From Cryptomeria japonica (lineage: Eukaryota; Streptophyta; Pinopsida; Cupressales; Cupressaceae): a stretch of 64,000 nt of DNA. Positions 23,830 to 36,756 of the stretch are shown here, in pieces. Location: NCBI RefSeq assembly GCF_030272615.1, contig NC_081408.1:340102793-340166792 (forward strand). The letters run 5' to 3'. The notes under the pieces are model-generated. The model was given only the letters and a program-made list of their open reading frames with translations, did no database searches and was not told where the DNA came from. The translations under genes and the position numbers were made by a program. Position 1 is the first letter of the stretch. The number at the start of each line of letters is the position of its first letter.

Positions 23830-24902
23830 TTTATTTTACGTTTTATATGTTGATTTTACATGTTTTATTCATCTATGCATTCATTTCATTTATATTTACA
23901 CATATTTTTTCATTTAATTAGCTTGTTTGGATTCATGTAATTATGTTGATATAAGGTGTTTTAAGTGGTCTTAAGGGCATTTAAGGGGATATTTGCATCA
24001 TTGATCTTCTTTTTATATTTTTACACATGCATTGATTTGTTTTATTAATCTATGTACATTCATTTTATTTATATTTAAACATATATTGTTTCATTTAATT
24101 ATGTTATTTGGATTCATCTAATTATGTTCTCCTAAGGTGTTTTAAGTGGTCTTAAGGGGATTTAAGGGGGTATTTAAGGGGATTGATTCTTTTATATTTT
24201 TACACATGCATGGATTCGTTTTATTCATCTATGTACATTCATTTCATTTATATTTACACATATATTATTTCATTTAATTATGTTGTTTGGATTCATCTAA
24301 TTATATTGTCCTAAGGTGTTCTAAGTGGTCTTAAGGGGATTTAAGGGGGTATTTAAGGGGATTGATTCTTTTATATTTTTACACATGCATGGATTCGTTT
24401 TATTCATCTATGTGCATTCATTTCATTTATATTTGTATATATATTGTTTTATTTAATTATGTTGTTTGGATTCATCTAATTATGTTGTCCTAAGGTGTTC
24501 TAAGTGGTCTTAAGGGGATTTAAGGTGATGTTTAAGTGGATTGATTCTTTTATATTTTTACACATGCATGGATTCATTTTATTCATCTATGTACATTCAT
24601 TTCATTTATATTTAAACATATATATTGTTTCATTTAATTATGTTGTTTGGATTCATCAAATTATGTTGTCCCAAGGTGTTATGAGTGGTCTTAAGGGGAT
24701 TTAAGGGGATATTTAAGGGGATTGATTCTTTTATATTTTTACACATGCATGGATTCATTTTATTCATCTATGTACATTCATTTCATTTATATTTACATAT
24801 ATATTGTTTCATTTAATTATGTTGTTTGGATTCATCTAATTATGTTGTCCTATGGTGTTATAAGTGGTCTTAAGGGGATTTAAGGGGATATTTAAGGGGA
24901 TA
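23830..24902 (+). repeat. Tandem array, six ~180-bp units (copy A)
   Basis: Unit boundaries at GATTGATTCTTTTATATTTT recur at 24,181, 24,360, 24,539 and 24,720 (spacing 179-181). Each unit ends with AAGTGGTCTTAAGGGGATTT and a GGGGATATTTAAGGGG-like run. It lies between the convergent transposase and accessory genes. The first unit is the most diverged. Confidence 0.8.
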
Positions 24903-25359
24903 TTAAATTTTTGAAGTTCATTAAACATGTACATAAACACTTAACTAAAATGAACAACTAAATTAAATTTTAATGACTAAATTTGTTTCACAATGAACAT
25001 AGTTAAAATAGACATAAACATTTAACTTTCACATACACATGTACAATTAACTAGAACACTTAACTAAATTCAAATGACTTCGAGATTCTATCATTTAAAC
25101 ACTTAACTTTCAAAAACGTAATCTATCTATATATAAATGTGCAAAGTAGTATGAAATGTGGATCTATCTAACACATACACATATATGTCTATGAAGTGTA
25201 CATCTATCTAACACATATACACACACATGAAATATGGAAAATAAATATCTAGTACACATACACATATGAAATGTGTACAATACACATGTATGAAATTTCT
25301 ACTACACTTGTACAAATCTATATGAAATGTCTATAAAATGTGTGCAAATGAACACACAT

Positions 25360-26372
25360 ATATATAAAGAATGGGTCACTTGGGGCCCTGTCATGAAGCA
25401 TATCCCAATCCATGCACCTGCAATAGATTATGAGCATTTGTATGTAGAAAAACATACCTGTGAAGAGTCTCTAATATCACCACCATGTGCATGTAGGATT
25501 CTAGGACATCTATGTGATGAGGAGCTCAACCTGTGTGATAGTGGTGCATCCCACAATGCTGAAATTTTATTAGATATACATGTGTACACATATATTTATA
25601 ACTTACATACTAACCCTTTAAAAATAGAGCTTAAATATTTAATATTCAATTAATTTAAAGTTATAATGTATGTACCTGTGTCTCATGATGACCAGGGTCA
25701 ATGGCAATGTGCAAATCCTCAAACATCGCCCCTTGTGCCTGCAATATAAATTACATATGAACTTGAACATGTACATTATTTAAACATTCATTCTTATTTA
25801 AATCTAATCTACTTGAACATGTACATGTACATGAGGTTGTACAGATAAACATACCTCAGGGTCTCTAAAACCTCCATCGCGCACATGCTAGAATCTAGAA
25901 TGTTTGCAAGATGAATGACTCATCCTCGACAACATGCACACATTTTGTTCGATATATGTATATATATTTTAAATTGCTCAAAAAATTATTTAATCAACAC
26001 CTAGATATCCATTTAAATAGAACTTAAAAATAATAATAATAATTTAAACTTTATATATACCTGTGTCTCCTAATGAACAACTACATCAGTGGCAACATCA
26101 AAATATCCATACATCAACCCTAACATGATACCCTATATAGTTCAAAAAATACAATCTAATATATATATAATTAATTTAATCTATGCAGTTCATGTGTACA
26201 ACCACAAAGTTATATAAAATATCTAAATTAAAATTAGTAAATTATATATTATATAATTTATACCTCTCCTGCAGCATGTAAGGCTCGTCTGATCCTGCTG
26301 ATGTCAGAATCATGCAAGGAGCCAAGTGCAACATGATCCCCCTCACTATCTGGCTCCATAAGCATGGTAGTG
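25360..26372 (-). pseudogene. Accessory gene 3' exons, transposon copy A
   Basis: Only the downstream part of the minus-strand gene is present. A coding block at 26,264-26,372 (EPDSEGDHVALGSLHDSDI) ends at a good donor GTATAA. Then an exon near 26,142-26,062 (MLGLMYGYFDVATD) carries a TAG where copy B has CAG, then a degenerate exon near 25,950-25,857, an exon near 25,741-25,680 ending HHETQ, and another near 25,560-25,460. Function unknown; see copy B for the fuller version. Confidence 0.5.
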
Positions 26373-26510
26373 AGAGTAGAATCAACCGGCAGGTAAAGCA
26401 TATAAGGATAAAGCGTTGTTGTTTTGGATGATTTCAAGGATGTAAGATGGATTAAATAGACATTGACTTTTAAAAGATTATCATTTTAAAATTTTATATC
26501 ATTTCATCTG
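26373..26510. repeat. Second copy of the transposon's left flank
   Basis: About 138 bp nearly identical to 19,458-19,598 (GAGTAGAATCAACCGGCAGG through ATATCATTTCATC), the sequence just outside the left end of copy A and part of the peptide gene's upstream region. After CATC this copy runs into TGATATGATTG rather than into the transposon, so it looks like a paralogous site without the insertion. Confidence 0.65.
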
Positions 26511-28045
26511 ATATGATTGTTTACCGATTTGGTTTTTTCATATTGTAAGAACGATTTTCATACTTAGAGATTAAATTTCTAATTTATAAATTTGATTCTA
26601 ATGTCTCTGAGTTTTTTAAATCTACAAAATAAATTCAATGTCTATTCCGATCATGGAGCTTCAATGACGAATTCAATACTTTTAATAAAAGTTGGAAGAT
26701 GACATACAACAAATATAAAAGACGTAATGTTAAAATGATAATAATAAATTAGAAATTGAAACTACAAATACAATAAGGGAGAGAAGAAGGATTTTTGAAC
26801 CGTAGGGAATAATCTCAATTACAAATTTTAGGTGAAATTACAAAAGGCACATAGAATACTCTAGAAGGAGATAATGGATTTTAAGATCTTGGTGAATGGC
26901 AAAGAACTCAATTATATCTTTTGCAAAGATGAAAGTTGAGGCTCTAAAAGGAGAGATCCTATCAAAAGCTTAAAGCTTATTTAAGTTTCAATGAAAAATG
27001 TGAACACACATCTCCTCAATTTGATTCTAAAAAGAATTATTTAGGATCAATTCTTTCACAATTCATTTGAGTAATAAAATCATTATTTTTTGTTTCTTCA
27101 TATTTGACCTTCAACAGACAGAATCAAGCAATGAATGATGTGGAATTCAATGGATTGAAGCAGGTTAAGGATAAGTTTTTTAGAGAAAGATTTCTTAATG
27201 ACTGACATTTAATCAAAAGAAGATAGTGATAAAATTGTTAAATACAAAACATACACACGTAGATTCTTCATATTTAACATTTAAAAGATAGAATGAAGGG
27301 TAAAAGTACAAACCTGTGTCACACTTTTACAAAAGAAAAGGCTAACACAATAGTAACTGTTCAATTTCGTCGCCATAAAAGTGTCATTTGCATTTTGAAT
27401 TTGAAGATGATGTAAACTGATGAAATGTGTAAATTTTTTTGAAGTTTAAGACTACTATTTTTTGAAATTTTTTTGTCAATAATTTATATGTTTTTTTTAG
27501 CTTTAAATTCCATTTTTTGTATTGTTGAAAAACGCTGAAAAACAGGGGGTTTGGTTCCCACCTCAAAAGTAAATGTAAATCAACTTTTTTTTTTCTCATT
27601 TTGATATCAGTTATAGATCACATATTTATATAGTGTATGAAAAATAAAAAATAAAAAAATTGATGTATATTTTCTTTGTAATAGCATTTGGAAGTCGAAT
27701 ACACCAGAATTTGACAGTTTTTGTCTCCCACCACAATTTGTCTATTCAATTTATGATAATCCAAAAACTAAAAATAACCTTTTGGATAAGACTCTCTCTT
27801 ATAGTGAACCATATTTTTTTCAATTTGTTTTGAAGTGATTTGATATTTTTTTTGTTTTTCAAAGCAGACTCATATCGAACAAAAGAATACGTAGCTGTAG
27901 TATTTTTTATATTTTATATATTAAATGTAATCAGAACATTAAAAAAATTATATGAGTAGAATCATGACTTCGATCTCTAAAAAAGCATTTTATTATTTTT
28001 TTTAATAAGTTTAATTTACCTATTGAATTTTGTTGTTGAAGTGAC
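26511..28045. other. Unassigned AT-rich spacer between transposon copies
   Basis: No coding region recognised; open frames at 27,384-27,599 and 27,931-28,122 are short and domain-free. The piece 27,110-27,260 recurs at 41,205-41,360, just outside the right end of copy B. Confidence 0.4.
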
Positions 28046-29069
28046 AAGTTTGAGAAAATCATCATTTTTGTTGATGTGGCTGCCACTTGGCATTCCACAT
28101 AAGCCTTTCTAGTCGAAAACATTCTAGCCGGAAGGGTTCCGGTCGGAAGCGTTCCGGCCAGAAGGGTTCTAGTCGGAACAATTCAAAAATAGTTCCAACA
28201 GGAACTGTGAGGGCCGACACGATCGGTCATACAAGTGACCCTTCACTTGAACCACATATAAAAAAGAATTTTTTTTTTGCATTAAAAAAACCAAATCAAT
28301 CAAGTGTGAAAATAATAAGAGTTATTTTTGCAAACAATCCTTTTTTATTCAAATAAAGTGGCATTTTGGAGCAAGTAAGAAGATTAGAAAGGGGTGAATA
28401 TTTCTAATTTTGTAAAGGGGCAAAGATTTTGATTTTTTTATCGGAAGGCGTCAACCCTTTCCAAGTAGGTTATTTGAAATTATTTTTTCAATCATGCTTA
28501 ATTTACAATATTAGATGTTTTTTTGGAAATTAAATATTTTTTAGATTAACCATATTCTTTAATCACTGCGATACGACGATAACCATTTCTTGGCCATATA
28601 TCCAACACTATTTAGTACTGAAAATTATATTATATTTTAATTCTTTATACTTGACTCAAATTCTCTCTATATATTAGGTAAGTGATTTCAAGCAATTAAT
28701 GTTATTAAATCATGTTCATATGTACATTGCATATAGTCAAATGTATGTAATTGAAGTATATACTTAAAATTTGTTACTTTTTATCAATGCTCCTAAATTT
28801 CTTGAGCCTTACTTTTCCATTTTCTAAATTATAATAATTGGACTTCAAGTCAAATGATCTAAATGGATGAAATTTACACATGTTAAGTTTAAGAATGCAA
28901 ACTTATTTATACATTTCACTAATTACATTTTTTTATTTTAAGAACCGATGAAAGTTATTAGATATATAACCTTTTAGTTCTAAGCACTAAATTTTGAAGA
29001 TATGCATATTTTCATGTGTTGTTTTTATGTTCAAAGCACAAAATTTTGAAGATCTAAATATTTCTTGCA

Positions 29070-31053
29070 ATGGGGAATAAGAGGACTAGATCAAGGTTGT
29101 ATGATCGTAAAACGGACGATAAAATGAAAGTTCTTACAAAACATAGTCAACAACAATCTGTTGTTGTTCAAGATCAACCTAATGATGTTCAAGAAACATC
29201 TAGTCAGGTAGGAGATGAAATTTTTTTTTTTGGTATGAAAAATTTGATGGAAATGGATGAAGATAGTCTTTTCAATGAAATTCCATCTAAAGATATGATA
29301 CCTGAAAGCACATTAAAATTGCATTGTAAGAATTTGTGGGATGATTATTTTAAAAATAAGTCAATAGTTGGAAGAGCACAATTATTTGCTAAGTTATTTA
29401 GGAAAAGGGAAATGAAACCTGTTTTGTACTTGTTGGGTGTTGGTAATAAGAAAAGTTCTAGTGATACATTAGTAAAAGAAACTATAATTGAAAATTTACA
29501 AGAAGCATTGAATTGTATTGAGAGCACAAATCGAGTGTTGATTTAAGTGTTGCACGTAGAGCATTGATGACTATGATTACTAGTAAGGAATTCACTCATA
29601 AAAAACAAGTTAAAGCAATTTCTCAATTAATGAATGTATCTAGAAGAACTATTCAAAGATACATTAGGAAGAGAAATATGTTGGATGAAAACATCGAAAA
29701 GAATTGGGTAAATATCTGTAGGGTTCCTAGAAAGACAAAATTTCTGAAGATGTAAAAAGACAAGTCATTGATTATTGCACCAACCAATCTTGTTTTTCTT
29801 CCAATAGAAGAGATACTATACAGATGATAGATGAAGATGGTAAAAATATTACACATCCAAAATATTTCTTAGATACAACACAAAGTGAATTGTTTGAAGC
29901 TTTCAAGCAAGAATTTTCAAATGTAAAGATTTGCCAAAGGGTGTTTGAGAGATTTCGTCCTTGCTTTGTACGCATAAATAAGGTACGTGAAACTTGTTAT
30001 TTTCGAAATCAAGTTGAATTTCATCTACACTTGCAATCATATAAGAAGTACATGGCAACAATTAATCCAAATCTAGTCATTGCTACAAGTACAACACAAT
30101 TTGTGAAGTCTATTTTATGTGATAAATTAGAAGATTCCGATGAGTTCAAGATACAATGTATAAAAGGTGAATGCAATGATTTTGGATTTTTGAGTAAGTT
30201 TGTGTTGCAAACTAAGGTTATTGATATTCATGCACTATTTATATGGAAGAGATTTGAATATGAGACATACCAAAGAAAGTCAAGAACTGAATCGAATAAA
30301 ATTATGTTGAAAGAGAGTGAATTGCCCTACATTCAGTTTATGGATAGATTTCATAATATGATATATCCACATATCCAACATTGTCATGATGCAAGATGGC
30401 AAGCTAAACAGTTTCGGGATTCAAAGAATTTTTTTCCACCAGGATGTATTCTTTCAATTGTAGATTTCTCCGAGAACTATACATTTAGTCCTCACACAAA
30501 AATTCAAAGTCAATATTATCATTCTGATCAAGTTGCAATATTTGTACAAGTTTTCTATAGATATGTACAATTTCATGTGGATGGTATAGACAGTACTGAA
30601 AATGAACGCATTGTCATCAAGAAGGTCCATTTCTATATCAGTGATGATACGTATCATGATAGGAGCTATGTAGCACATTGTTTTGGAATGTTTTTTGAAG
30701 ATATTAAAGATCATGGGATAGAATGTACACAACAATAGATTTGGTCAGATGGATGTGCTAGTAAGTACATTAGATTTGAAATTGATTATTTAAGTTTATA
30801 TATCTATATATATGATTTGATTGTATATAACAGGTCAAAAGTTTAAATATATATTTTTAATATATATGTTATTCATGTCAGGGCAATTTAAGTCTACAAA
30901 AGCTTTTAATTGGCTATCCCTACAACATGCTCGACGTAGCATAAAGATTTTTTGAAACTTCTTTGAGAGTGGACATGGAAAAGGAGAGCATGATGGAGCA
31001 GAAGCATGTGTGAAGCATGCACTTCGCCAACATGAACTTGCAGGTAAATTATC

Positions 31054-31140
<87 letters not shown>

Positions 31141-32242
31141 AAAGAAAGAGCTTTTGTACAGGTAACACCATACATAATTCTAATGATATTATTGAATGGT
31201 ACAAAAATCATTTTGTTGATCATGATACAACTTACAAAAAGCATTATTTTTGGGAAGTTAAACGTATATATATATATAATTTCTTAAACATTCTTGGTGT
31301 TCTTGAATTATTTTTAAAATTCAAGTGTATATATATATGTGTGTGAAATGAACTACAATTGACTAAATAATGTTTGTATGTATTATCAGATATTGATTGA
31401 TAAAATCCTTATAATTATCAATCAATTAATGGTATTAGAAGTTTTCATCAAGTCACGACTACAGGATTTAGCAATCCTCATCTTATTCTTGCAAGAGGAA
31501 AATCATGCTTTTGTGTTGATTGCATTGCGAACAATAGAGATACTCATTGTCAAAATATTGCTAATGGATATGTTTTGCAATGGGATATGAAATATTTTAT
31601 CACAATGCCTCTTTACGAATATAGTGACACTATTGATATTCATAATCCTCTATATTCAGTTGATTATGAATGTGTTTCTGATTTCATTGTTATAGGCGCA
31701 TGTATGCATAGTTTGTAAATTACATATATGTACATGTACAAATTTTTAAATTCTTCATTAATTTAAAAATGTGTAATGAACTAATATTGCTTGTAATATA
31801 TATACATGCATGGTCTATTTTTACAGGTGATATTTTTTTAGTGATTGTTGATCCTGACAATACTGAAAGTATAGATTATTATCTACTGAGATGCACACAA
31901 CCAAAATGCAAGTTATTGGAATCAGTCAGTGATGATGATGGGCAACAATATCCCACCAATTCATTTGTTGTTGAAGGCACTTATTATCAACAAATAAAGA
32001 TAGATACAAATGGTGTAACATTCATTGATTATATGCTTGGCCAAAAAGTTCTACACTACAGTCACTTAGTAATAGCGACAAGATTGTAGTTGGAGACATT
32101 GCCAAAAAGAGGACGTCACAACCAAAAGTGGAGGTTGCCTATTGAAGATCATGAATGTTTTTTAGAAATTATCAAAGATAGGGAGGATCCAAATTATATG
32201 TACCACGAGCTTTAAGTTCACTTTTCATGTTTGAACAAGTAA
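29070..32242 (+). pseudogene. DDE/RNase H-like transposase gene, copy B (disrupted)
   Basis: Same exon layout as copy A. The longest piece, 29,824-30,738 (304 codons), includes the intact first acidic motif VDFSENY (GAT at 30,463) and SDDTYHDRSY. It ends at a TAG just before IWSDGCA, identical in position to copy A. Later exons give the QFKS/HGKG block (about 30,880-31,045; copy B changes a Trp codon to TGA in FWNFF), RSFHQ and CFCVDC (31,388-31,700), and a last exon (31,827-32,242) with an extra TAG at 32,087. Shared with copy A: both early frame shifts, the TAG before IWSDG and a TGA after the DID motif. The leader-intron acceptor TTTTTAG of copy A is TTTTTATG here. Not expected to make active protein. 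Confidence 0.65.
31058..31138. repeat. (AT)n microsatellite in a transposase intron
   Basis: About 80 nt of pure alternating AT in copy B, where copy A has only a short run near 22,605-22,617. It lies inside an intron and explains the spurious poly-Ile/Tyr open frame at 30,906-31,244. Confidence 0.9.
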
Positions 32243-32349
32243 AATATATTATATATGTCAAGTATTTTGATAAACTCATATATATATTTAGATATTTCTA
32301 GACATGTGTAGCAATTTGGATAGCTTGTGGAAATTTAGTTTTGTTGATG

Positions 32350-33422
32350 CATTTATTTTAAGTTTTATATGTTGATTTTACATGTTTTATTCATCTATGC
32401 ATTCATTTCATTTATATTTACACATATTTTTTCATTTAATTAGCTTGTTTGGATTCATGTAATTATGTTGATATAAGGTGTTTTAAGTGGTCTTAAGGGC
32501 ATTTAAGGGGATATTTGCATCATTGATCTTCTTTTTATATTTTTACACATGCATTGATTTGTTTTATTAATCTATGTACATTCATTTTATTTATATTTAA
32601 ACATATATTGTTTCATTTAATTATGTTATTTGGATTAATCTAATTATGTTCTCCTAAGGTGTTTTAAGTGGTCTTAAGGGGATTTAAGGGGGTATTTAAG
32701 GGGATTGATTCTTTTATATTTTTACACATGCATGGATTCATTTTATTCATCTATGTACATTCATTTCATTTATATTTACACATATATTATTTCATTTAAT
32801 TATGTTGTTTGGATTCATCTAATTATATTGTCCTAAGGTGTTCTAAGTGGTCTTAAGGGGATTTAAGGGGGTATTAAGGGGATTGATTCTTTTATATTTT
32901 TACACATGCATGGATTCGTTTTATTCATCTATGTGCATTCATTTCATTTATATTTGCATATATATTATTTTATTTAATTATGTTGTTTGGATTCATCTAA
33001 TTATGTTGTCCTAAGGTGTTCTAAGTGGTCTTAAGGGGATTTAAGGTGATGTTTAAGTGGATTGATTCTTTTATATTTTTACACATGCATGGATTCATTT
33101 TATTCATCTATGTACATTCATTTCATTTATATTTAAACATATATATTGTTTCATTTAATTATGTTGTTTGGATTCATCTAATTATGTTGTCCCAAGGTGT
33201 TATGAGTGGTCTTAAGGGGATTTAAGGGGATATTTAAGGGGATTGATTCTTTTATATTTTTACACATGCATGGATTCATTTTATTCATCTATGTACATTC
33301 ATTTCATTTATATTTACATATATATTGTTTCATTTAATTATGTTGTTTGGATTCATCTAATTATGTTGTCATATGGTGTTATAAGTGGTCTTAAGGGGAT
33401 TTAAGGGGATATTTAAGGGGAT
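32350..33422 (+). repeat. Tandem array, six ~180-bp units (copy B)
   Basis: Counterpart of 23,830-24,902 with the same unit number and order, differing by scattered substitutions and a one-base indel. Equal unit numbers argue that the array expanded before the two copies separated. Confidence 0.8.
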
Positions 33423-33899
33423 ATTAAATTTTTGAAGTTCATTAAACATGTACATAAACACTTAACTAAAATGAACAACTAAATTAAATTTTAACGACTA
33501 AATTTGTTTAACAATGAACATAGTTAAAATAGACATAAACATTTAACTTTCACATACACATGTACAATTAACTAGAACACTTAACTAAATTCAAATGACT
33601 TCGAGATTCTATCATTTAAACACTTAACTTTCAAAAACGTAATCTATCTATATATAAATGTGCAAAGTAGTATGAAATGTAGATCTATCTAACACATACA
33701 CATATATGTCTATGAAGTGTACAACTATCTAACACATATACACACACACATGAAATATGGAAAATAAATATCTAGTACACATACACATATGAAATGTGTA
33801 CAATACACATGTATGAAATTTCTACTACACTTGTACAAATATATATGAAATGTCTATAAAATGTGTGCAAATGAACACACATATATATAAAGAATGGGT

Positions 33900-36192
33900 C
33901 ACTTGGGGCCCTGTCATGAAGCATATCCCAATCCATGCACCTGCAATAGAGTATGCACGCATAAAATCATACATTAAACATTTAATTTGAATGTACTAAA
34001 GTAAATTTTTTTAAGTAACATAGATTATGAGCATTTGTATGTAGACAAACATACCTGTGAAGAGTATCTAACATCACCACCATGTGCATGCAGGATTCTA
34101 GGACATCTATGTGATGAGGAGCTCAACCTGTGTGATAGTGGTGCATCTCACAATGTTGAAATTTTGTTAGATATACATGTGTACACATATATTCATAACT
34201 TACAAACTAACCCTTTAAAAATAGAGCTTAAATATTTAAGATTCAATTAATTTAAAGTTATAATGTATGTACCTGTGTCTCATGATGAACAGGGTTAGTG
34301 GCAATGTGAAAATCCTCAAACATCAGCCCTTGTGCCTACAATATAAATTACATATGAAATTGAACATGTACATTATTTAAACATTCATTCTTATTTAAAT
34401 CTAATCTACTTGAACATGTACATGTACATGAGGTTGTATAGATAAACATACCTTGGGGTCTCTAAAACCTCCATCGCGCACATGCTAGACTCTAGAATGG
34501 TTTCAAGATGAATGACTCATCATAGACAACATGCACACATTTTGTTCGATATATGTATATATAATTTAAATCGCTCAAAAAATTATTTAATCAACACCTA
34601 GATATCCATTTAAATAGAACTTAAAAATAATAATAATAAGTTAAACTTTATATATACCTGTGTCTCCTGATGAACAACTGCGTCAGTGGCAACATCAAAA
34701 TATCCATACATCAACCCTAACATGATACCCTATATAGTTCAAAAAATACAATCTAATATATATATAATTAATTTAATCTATGCAGTTCATGTGTACAATC
34801 ACGAAGTTATATAAAATATCTAAATTAAAATTAGTAAATTATATATTTTATAATTTATACCTCTCCTACAGCATGTAAGGCTCGTTTGATCCTGTTGATG
34901 TCAGAATCATGCAAGGAGCCAAGTGCAACATGATCCCCCTCACTGTCTGGCTCCACAAGAATGGTAGTGAACATCCCAAAAAAATCCAATATTAGGTACT
35001 GTGGCTCAATCAACTGATGTATAAATAGGAGGAGCAGGTGTATCCTGACCAACTGTTGTATGCTGGGGTGGGGCAGCAGGATGTGCAATAGCAATAGGCT
35101 AAGAATCTGTATGCTCACAACCATGGCTAGATGCCCCCGGTCTACCAAGTGCATGCCTAACAAATGATGGGGCATCTTGTAGTGGGATCCCATGCTCCAT
35201 AGCAATGACCTGATATGCATCCAAGAGATCACTGGATAAGCATACGATCATCTATTGTAAAGGATCTATGTCATGCATGTGTGAAGCATCCATCAGCGAT
35301 GGTATTTCTACTCAAACATATGGATCATCACTCACTGATGCATAATGAATGTTAGTATGAGAGAACAACCAATATCTACCCACCCGATCTGATGTCATCT
35401 CATCCATCTGTGTGGCCATAGTAGCAATACTGGAAAATATGGACTGTCGAGTGTCATCTGGCACACTATATGTAGCATGTGCTAGGTCTGCACTCTTGGG
35501 AAGAATCACAAGGTTTGGAACAATCAATGCTCATTTACTAATGGGAAGGGGTGCACCTGGTCGTCTAAACTTATCTGAAAATTTGCCCTTCCCTTGCCTA
35601 GCAAGTTTTGAAAAATTAGTGTAATCAACATCATCCAACAAATGAAACTCTGTAAACAATTGTTTGCAGATATAAAGGGGCAACTCATCCTTTTGGGGCC
35701 ACCTATGATGAGTGACTAACCATCTAGGATAGATAAATGGTGCTACTAGTGCATTCCTGCACTTGGTAGGCATATAGCCTTTCACCCTACCAAAGGCCTG
35801 ATAATGAGGAAACATGGTTTTTACATCAGCTGTGGAAACCCTATCATTTGCCTGTCCCATTTCACAGTACCACATACACTGCGTGAAAGGGATCTATAGA
35901 ATTCCTTTGCATTCACCTTGTTATATGGATTATAATTATTGACGAGGTCAATCATATGAACTAGCTCATGTCTAAGAGTCTCGCCCCTTTGTTTATTTGT
36001 GTGATCACACATGTCTTTCAAAGTGATATTTAAATTATCTAAGGCACATTGGAGTGCCTCAGCAATCTGATTGTAGATCTGTTGTCTCTTCTGTGGAGTT
36101 GTTGCAGACCTATGTGACATTTGATCACTCCCACGAGGATGAACACTAGGCTCACAAGTACTCGTGTTATGTGATTCAGGCTCGTTAGACAT
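33900..36192 (-). pseudogene. Transposon accessory gene of unknown function, copy B
   Basis: The start codon is probably 36,192 (MSNEPESHN). The first coding part (to about 35,890) is hydrophilic with a long helical stretch (QIYNQIAEALQCALDNLNI). After a frame shift near 35,880 it continues as WYCEMGQANDRVST through GKGKFSDKFRRPGAP to a stop at 35,531, then in pieces through EPDSEGDHVALGSLHDSDI to a donor near 34,862. Downstream exons come in two similar pairs: one ends VVHQETQ (about 34,725-34,660), followed by HVRDGGFRDPK; the next ends PVHHETQ (about 34,335-34,273), followed by a block ending AHGGDIRDSSQ-like sequence. No domain recognised. It is convergent with the transposase gene; such second genes in transposons often help transposition, but that is inference. 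Several stops make it a pseudogene. Confidence 0.5.
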
Positions 36193-36756
36193 GATGTTTA
36201 GTGGATAATGTAGAACTAGATATATATATCTACACATGTGCATGTATGTAGTACACATTAAATAATTTAATTAAAAATGTATACATACATTTAAATTATT
36301 TTAAACATATTTAAAAACATGTAAATTAATGAAATTAGATATATACGTTTTAAATAATTTAAACGTCTTAAATGCATACTTGAGTTAAAATTTTCTAGAT
36401 ATAAAGACAAATTTAAGATAAATTTCTAGAGATCTATGCACAAAAGATATTTAAACAACTATAAATTTAATTTTAAATTTCAATATATATGTCTAATTTA
36501 CAATTACATATATTTGCATATACAATAACTAATTTGAAAATTAGTCAAATAAAGTCAAATTATGACCCCAAATTAAGTCAAATTAATTTACAATTAAGTA
36601 AAATGAATTTATAATTAATTCAAAATTTTGCATATATGTACAAATTAATTAATAGGTCCTAATTTAGTCTTGTGTGGTCCTAATAGGTCGTACTTGGGGT
36701 GCAAGTAAATTTTGTAAAAGAAACCAAGCAGGTTTGCATTATCTTGAATGACATGG
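36193..36756. other. AT-rich intron sequence with isolated satellite words
   Basis: Very AT-rich. Near 36,650-36,710 there are stray copies of satellite words (AATAGGTCCTAA, GTGGTCCTAATAGGTC), which shows that the 138-bp satellite once extended to the left of the inverted repeat at 36,757. Confidence 0.5.

Larger units (their letters stand above)
19594..26372 (+). mobile_element. Large DNA transposon, copy A (right part missing)
   Basis: Matches copy B (28,046 onward) at high identity from CATCATTTTTGTTGATGTGG to about 26,372, where copy B continues but copy A switches abruptly into sequence that repeats its own left flank (19,458-19,598). Contains subterminal TTCTGGCCGGAA-type repeats, a TATA box (about 19,788), a spliced transposase-like pseudogene, a 180-bp tandem array and the 3' exons of the minus-strand accessory gene. 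The right-end promoter, hairpin satellite and 5' part of the accessory gene are missing. Confidence 0.7.

Noticed and set aside
25327-25653. Plus-strand 108-aa Cys-containing ORF (also 34,035-34,250)
   Set aside because: It is antisense to minus-strand accessory exons that carry correct donors and acceptors.
26264-26372. Independent short gene at the right edge of copy A
   Set aside because: It is a 3' coding block of the accessory gene, with a splice donor and a fuller counterpart at 34,862-34,975.
28087-28356. 89-aa frame with Ser/Arg/Lys repeats (RKGSGRKRSG)
   Set aside because: It reads across the subterminal DNA repeats and the TATA region; copy A does not keep the frame.
30906-31244. 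Minus-strand 112-aa open frame with long Ile/Tyr repeats
   Set aside because: It is the translation of the (AT)n microsatellite in a transposase intron plus antisense exon sequence.
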